NCBI RefSeq assembly: GCF_025961225.1
Contig: NZ_JAOQNG010000008.1
Location: forward strand, 31,603-95,602
DNA length: 64,000 nt
Direction: 5' to 3'
Source: Azospirillum canadense
GTDB taxonomy: Bacteria > Pseudomonadota > Alphaproteobacteria > Azospirillales > Azospirillaceae
Positions 62,076 to 64,000 of this stretch are shown here, in pieces. The position numbers and the translations under genes are program-made. How positions within the stretch are numbered: position 1 is the first letter of the stretch; each line of letters begins with the position of its first letter. The notes beneath the pieces are model-generated. The model ran no database searches, was not told where the DNA came from, and saw nothing but the letters and a program-made list of their open reading frames with translations.

Positions 62076-62273
62076 CGCGAGATTTTTGTGCTGCAGATAT
62101 TCCTGGATGATCTCGACGGCGTCCAGATGCACCTCGGACTCCCCGGCGGGCATGCCAAACTCAGGATGCAGCAATCCGGTGATTCGCGTCAGCAGAGTGG
62201 CGCAGTCGCGTATTGGCGAGCGCATTTCCGCCACGTACGCCGCCAATTCAGTGCTCTCCGCCTCATCGACCAC
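62064..62273 (-). CDS. Hypothetical small protein
   Basis: 69 aa from GTG 62273, chosen because AGGAG lies 7 nt upstream; a longer frame exists but is less protein-like and crosses the repeat-rich region. MRSPIRDCATLLTRITGLLHPEFG and VHLDAVEIIQEYLQHKN; helical. Unknown. The stop is close to the early promoter. Confidence 0.5.
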   Translation of the reverse strand: MVDEAESTELAAYVAEMRSPIRDCATLLTRITGLLHPEFGMPAGESEVHLDAVEIIQEYLQHKNLAEPH

Positions 62274-62402
62274 GTCACCACTCCTACTGCCCGCCGTGTT
62301 CCGTTTTCGTTCTGGGAAAGCATGCCTAAAGGCAAAGCTTCCGTCAACGTCCAACAATTGTCCCGCCTGTCCGCGTGTCCGTACAATCGCGCCGAGGTTA
62401 TA

Positions 62403-62451
62403 GCACCATTGGTAGCGTTGTTCTACCAACGCTAGATGGTGCGCCCTTTTT
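62403..62451 (+). terminator. Long palindrome with T tract
   Basis: GCACCAT/ATGGTGC outer arms (62403-62409, 62436-62442) and TAGCGTTG/CAACGCTA inner arms (62413-62420, 62427-62434) around TTCTAC, followed by CCCTTTTTG. Reads as a rightward intrinsic terminator, yet no rightward gene precedes it; it may end a small RNA, or be an attachment or partition site. Confidence 0.5.
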
Positions 62452-62617
62452 GTCTCTCGCCTAACTAGTTTGAAATATCGCCGCGCAACGAAGTCTCCAG
62501 GCGGCGATCGGAAATGATCGGGGCGAGGAAAGCAGCGCAATAATTTCGCAGCCAAAACGTAGGAGCATACCGGAGTATGATCCTACAGTTGATGGCTTGT
62601 GGCTTGGTTAATTTGTC

Positions 62618-62666
62618 CGTACAGTCCGCCGCGCGTACACGTTTCCGCTCGTACGGAAGCGCGTAC
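62618..62666. promoter_or_regulatory. CGTAC operator cluster of the RHH gene
   Basis: CGTAC at 62618, 62634, 62650 and 62662 (spacings 16, 16, 12) within 70 bp upstream of the RHH start. Short, tandem, self-complementary GTAC cores are typical of ribbon-helix-helix autoregulators. A TACAAT box (62664-62669) overlaps the last copy. Confidence 0.6.
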
Positions 62667-62684
62667 AATTCTATACGTTGAGGC

Positions 62685-62939
62685 ATGAGAAAGATGGCCG
62701 AACGCTTTGAGATGCGCTGTGACGAGGCGTTCGCCGCGCGCATAGATGAATGGCGCGCCGCGCGGCGGCCGATTCCCAACCGATCCGCCGCGGTGCGCCA
62801 TCTCGTCGAAATGGGTCTTTGTTATGATGAAGAAGCCGTTCCGCTGCTGCGGAAGTTGCTCGAAGGGCGCCGCGACCTGGAAGTGCTGCGCCAGGAGTAT
62901 CCAGACTTGATCAACGATGTTCTGGGGCCGAAGCGTTAG
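62685..62939 (+). CDS. Ribbon-helix-helix (Arc/CopG-like) regulator
   Basis: 84 aa from ATG 62685; ATG 62694 (MAERFEMR) is an alternative. ERFEMRCDEAFAARIDEWRAARRPIPNRSAAVRHLVEMGL matches the RHH fold: a beta strand, then two helices with the RSAAVRHL signature. The acidic C-terminus extends it. It would bind the CGTAC cluster upstream. Overlaps the CI-like gene tail-to-tail by 29 nt. Confidence 0.72.
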   Translation: MRKMAERFEMRCDEAFAARIDEWRAARRPIPNRSAAVRHLVEMGLCYDEEAVPLLRKLLEGRRDLEVLRQEYPDLINDVLGPKR

Positions 62940-63300
62940 CCAAGCCCTCGACATAGCCTAGAACTCGGCGCAAGCCGTTCTCGTCCAACTCTTCCAAAAG
63001 CGCCACGATCTGCCGCACCAGGGGCCGGGTGCCGACCGGGTTCATTACCCCTTCGCCGGTGAGAAGCCAGTGCTTCGAGACGTTAAAGGCCGATGCGTAC
63101 TGTTCCGCCACGGGAAGACGCAGGCCGTTGATGCCGGCTTCGTGTGCCTTGTAATTGTTGTAGTTCCATCCGCAGGCATCTGCGGCGTCTTTGGCTTCGA
63201 GATAGCCGGCCTGAATGCGGGCCAACTTGAGCCGCTGGCCCATCGCCGCGTTCTGGGCACGAATCTGCTCCTTTGCCTCGGCGGTTGCGCGCGGCTTCAT
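62911..63300 (-). CDS. CI-like XRE repressor
   Basis: 129 aa from ATG 63300. MGQRLKLARIQAGYLEAKDAADACGWNYNNYKAHEAGINGLR is a clear phage-repressor HTH (residues 20-75), then YASAFNVSKHWLLTGEGVM, the common end of such domains. The C-terminal 45 residues are a helical oligomerisation tail with no LexA-like peptidase, so induction is not by self-cleavage. It is divergent from the Cro-like gene; likely operator half-sites ACTGAC occur at 63350 and 63362. Confidence 0.82.
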   Translation of the reverse strand: MKPRATAEAKEQIRAQNAAMGQRLKLARIQAGYLEAKDAADACGWNYNNYKAHEAGINGLRLPVAEQYASAFNVSKHWLLTGEGVMNPVGTRPLVRQIVALLEELDENGLRRVLGYVEGLANASAPEHR

Positions 63301-63458
63301 AGCGGGTGGCTCCAATCTACAGCCTGACGGGATCTTTTCTAACCTAAGCACTGACCGATGTACTGACTGATTCGGGGTCGCGCAAGCGAACCTAGCCGAA
63401 AGCGCCATGGGCCAAAAAATGGCTTGCGCCTTTGGGGTAGCTTTTATACCGTGTCGGC
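63301..63458. promoter_or_regulatory. CI/Cro intergenic control region
   Basis: 158 bp with ACTGAC direct repeats at 63350-63355 and 63362-63367 (12 bp apart) and the palindrome GGTAG-CTTTT-ATACC at 63436-63450, which ends 9 bp before the Cro-like start. The second is almost the same as the site of the leftward early promoter, so one regulator probably controls both. Confidence 0.65.
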
Positions 63459-63674
63459 ATGAACACCCATGAAGCCGCAATTCGCCTCTGGCCGCGCCTG
63501 ATCGACTTCGCTCACGCCGTCGGGGCTCCGTACGAGAGCGTCAAGCAGTGGAACCGCGCGGGACGCATTCCGGCACCCTATTGGCTGTCCGTGGTGGAAG
63601 CTGCGCGGCTCATTGGGAAGACGATCACCGTCGAGGAGTTGGCGGAGGCCATCGACAAGCGGAAGGCGGCCTGA
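63459..63674 (+). CDS. Cro-like HTH protein
   Basis: 71 aa. HEAAIRLWPRLIDFAHAVGAPYESVKQWNRAGRIPAPYWLSVV is the short Cro/YdaS-like HTH; the rest helps dimerise. First gene on the rightward side of the switch, head-to-head with the repressor. Confidence 0.75.
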   Translation: MNTHEAAIRLWPRLIDFAHAVGAPYESVKQWNRAGRIPAPYWLSVVEAARLIGKTITVEELAEAIDKRKAA

Positions 63675-63677
63675 GTC

Positions 63678-63803
63678 ATGCGGCATCGGGTGGATCTCCT
63701 TTTTGTACTGACAGTTAGCGGCCTGCTGGCTCCGGCAATTGCCGTTCTTGGCATCGGCGGCACGCATCTCCTTGCGGCCTTCATCGGCGCGGTTGGCCAC
63801 TGA
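63678..63803 (+). CDS. Small membrane protein
   Basis: 41 aa, ATG 3 nt after the Cro-like stop. Two hydrophobic stretches (LLFVLTVSGLLAPAIAVLGIGG, LLAAFIGAVG). Probably co-transcribed with the Cro-like gene; unknown role. Confidence 0.45.
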   Translation: MRHRVDLLFVLTVSGLLAPAIAVLGIGGTHLLAAFIGAVGH

Positions 63804-63981
63804 CATGCGCGACGTCCTCCGCAACCTTCTCGGCCGTCTGCTGGAGAAGGGCCAACCGGTCCAGAGCCGGCGCCTTCTCCAGGCAGAGGCGCGCGATCTG
63901 ACGCATCAGCGTCAGCACAGCGAGCGCGAGGCGGCGGACTTCTTCTTCCGCGTCGTGGTTGGCCTTGGGCGTCGCGCTCAT
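63781..63981 (-). CDS. Hypothetical small helical protein
   Basis: 66 aa, all-helical (EVRRLALAVLTLMRQIARLCLEKAPALDRLALLQQ). A rightward frame from ATG 63804 runs open to the window edge over the same DNA; I favour the leftward one for its composition, but this is uncertain. Confidence 0.4.
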   Translation of the reverse strand: MSATPKANHDAEEEVRRLALAVLTLMRQIARLCLEKAPALDRLALLQQTAEKVAEDVAHVSGQPRR

Positions 63982-64000
63982 GCCCCCAAGGTGCCCGATA

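Larger units (their letters stand above)
62274..62684. other. Control region between 62.27 and 62.68 kb
   Basis: About 410 bp of lower-GC DNA without a gene. Holds two copies of TGTCCGTACA (62376-62385, 62614-62623), the long palindrome at 62403-62442, and a CGTAC cluster before the ribbon-helix-helix gene. Confidence 0.5.

Noticed and set aside
63804..64000. Rightward open frame to the window edge
   Set aside because: Overlaps a leftward frame that looks more protein-like; the rightward one is Arg-rich, has no SD and cannot be judged without the next bases.
1..64000. tRNA or rRNA genes
   Set aside because: No cloverleaf with a TTCRA loop or rRNA-like stretch was noticed by eye; absence is not proven without a dedicated scan.

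Overview
The window looks like most of a temperate phage genome that also carries plasmid replication and partition genes, that is, a phage-plasmid. The DNA is very GC-rich with strong third-position GC bias, except for some cargo genes. Gene types and RNA signals suggest a free-living alphaproteobacterial host, possibly a Rhodospirillales/Azospirillum-like bacterium. The host is an inference; no chromosomal gene is present to prove it.

Layout. 1-8.9 kb is a rightward packaging/head module: terminase tail end, gpW-like joiner, lambda-type portal, a protease/major-capsid fusion with an internal start, decoration protein, a fibre-like protein, and nucleotide-related genes (calcineurin-like phosphoesterase, DUF1937, dNMP kinase). 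8.9-9.7 kb is a leftward DUF4160/DUF2442-HTH pair with its own promoter and two operators. 9.9-14.0 kb and 17.3-35.4 kb follow lambda tail order: neck, terminator (U), tube (V), G and G-T by -1 frameshift, Z-like, tape measure (H), M, L, K, I, a giant J of about 3,256 aa, and a tail chaperone. A 3-kb cassette (DUF3800 protein, HTH-adenine methylase fusion, small hypothetical) interrupts this operon at 14.0-17.0 kb. 35.4-38.0 kb holds membrane proteins, a lipoprotein, endolysin and holin.

38.1-41.5 kb is leftward: bacteriohemerythrin, then a rep-parA-parB-like operon headed by eight iterons. 41.6-43.8 kb has HNH and PD-(D/E)XK-type nucleases and a tyrosine recombinase. 44-54.9 kb is cargo: a VWA/PP2C/kinase triad (TerY-P type), zinc ribbons, a HEPN-like protein, a Calx-beta/RTX protein, an HNH protein and an LprI-ClpP-like fusion. 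55-62 kb is a leftward early operon of small, overlapping phage genes with a DUF968 HNH protein and a radical-SAM enzyme. 62-64 kb is the immunity region with a ribbon-helix-helix regulator, a CI-like repressor, a Cro-like gene and several operator arrays.

How it fits together: in the lysogen, Rep/iterons and Par would maintain the element as a plasmid and the CI-like repressor would silence the early promoter near 62.05 kb and the Cro-like promoter near 63.45 kb; induction would release the early operon and then the long rightward morphogenesis/lysis operon. I recognise no phage polymerase, helicase or primase, consistent with Rep-driven, host-dependent replication. All family names come from reading motifs by eye; no database search was possible.
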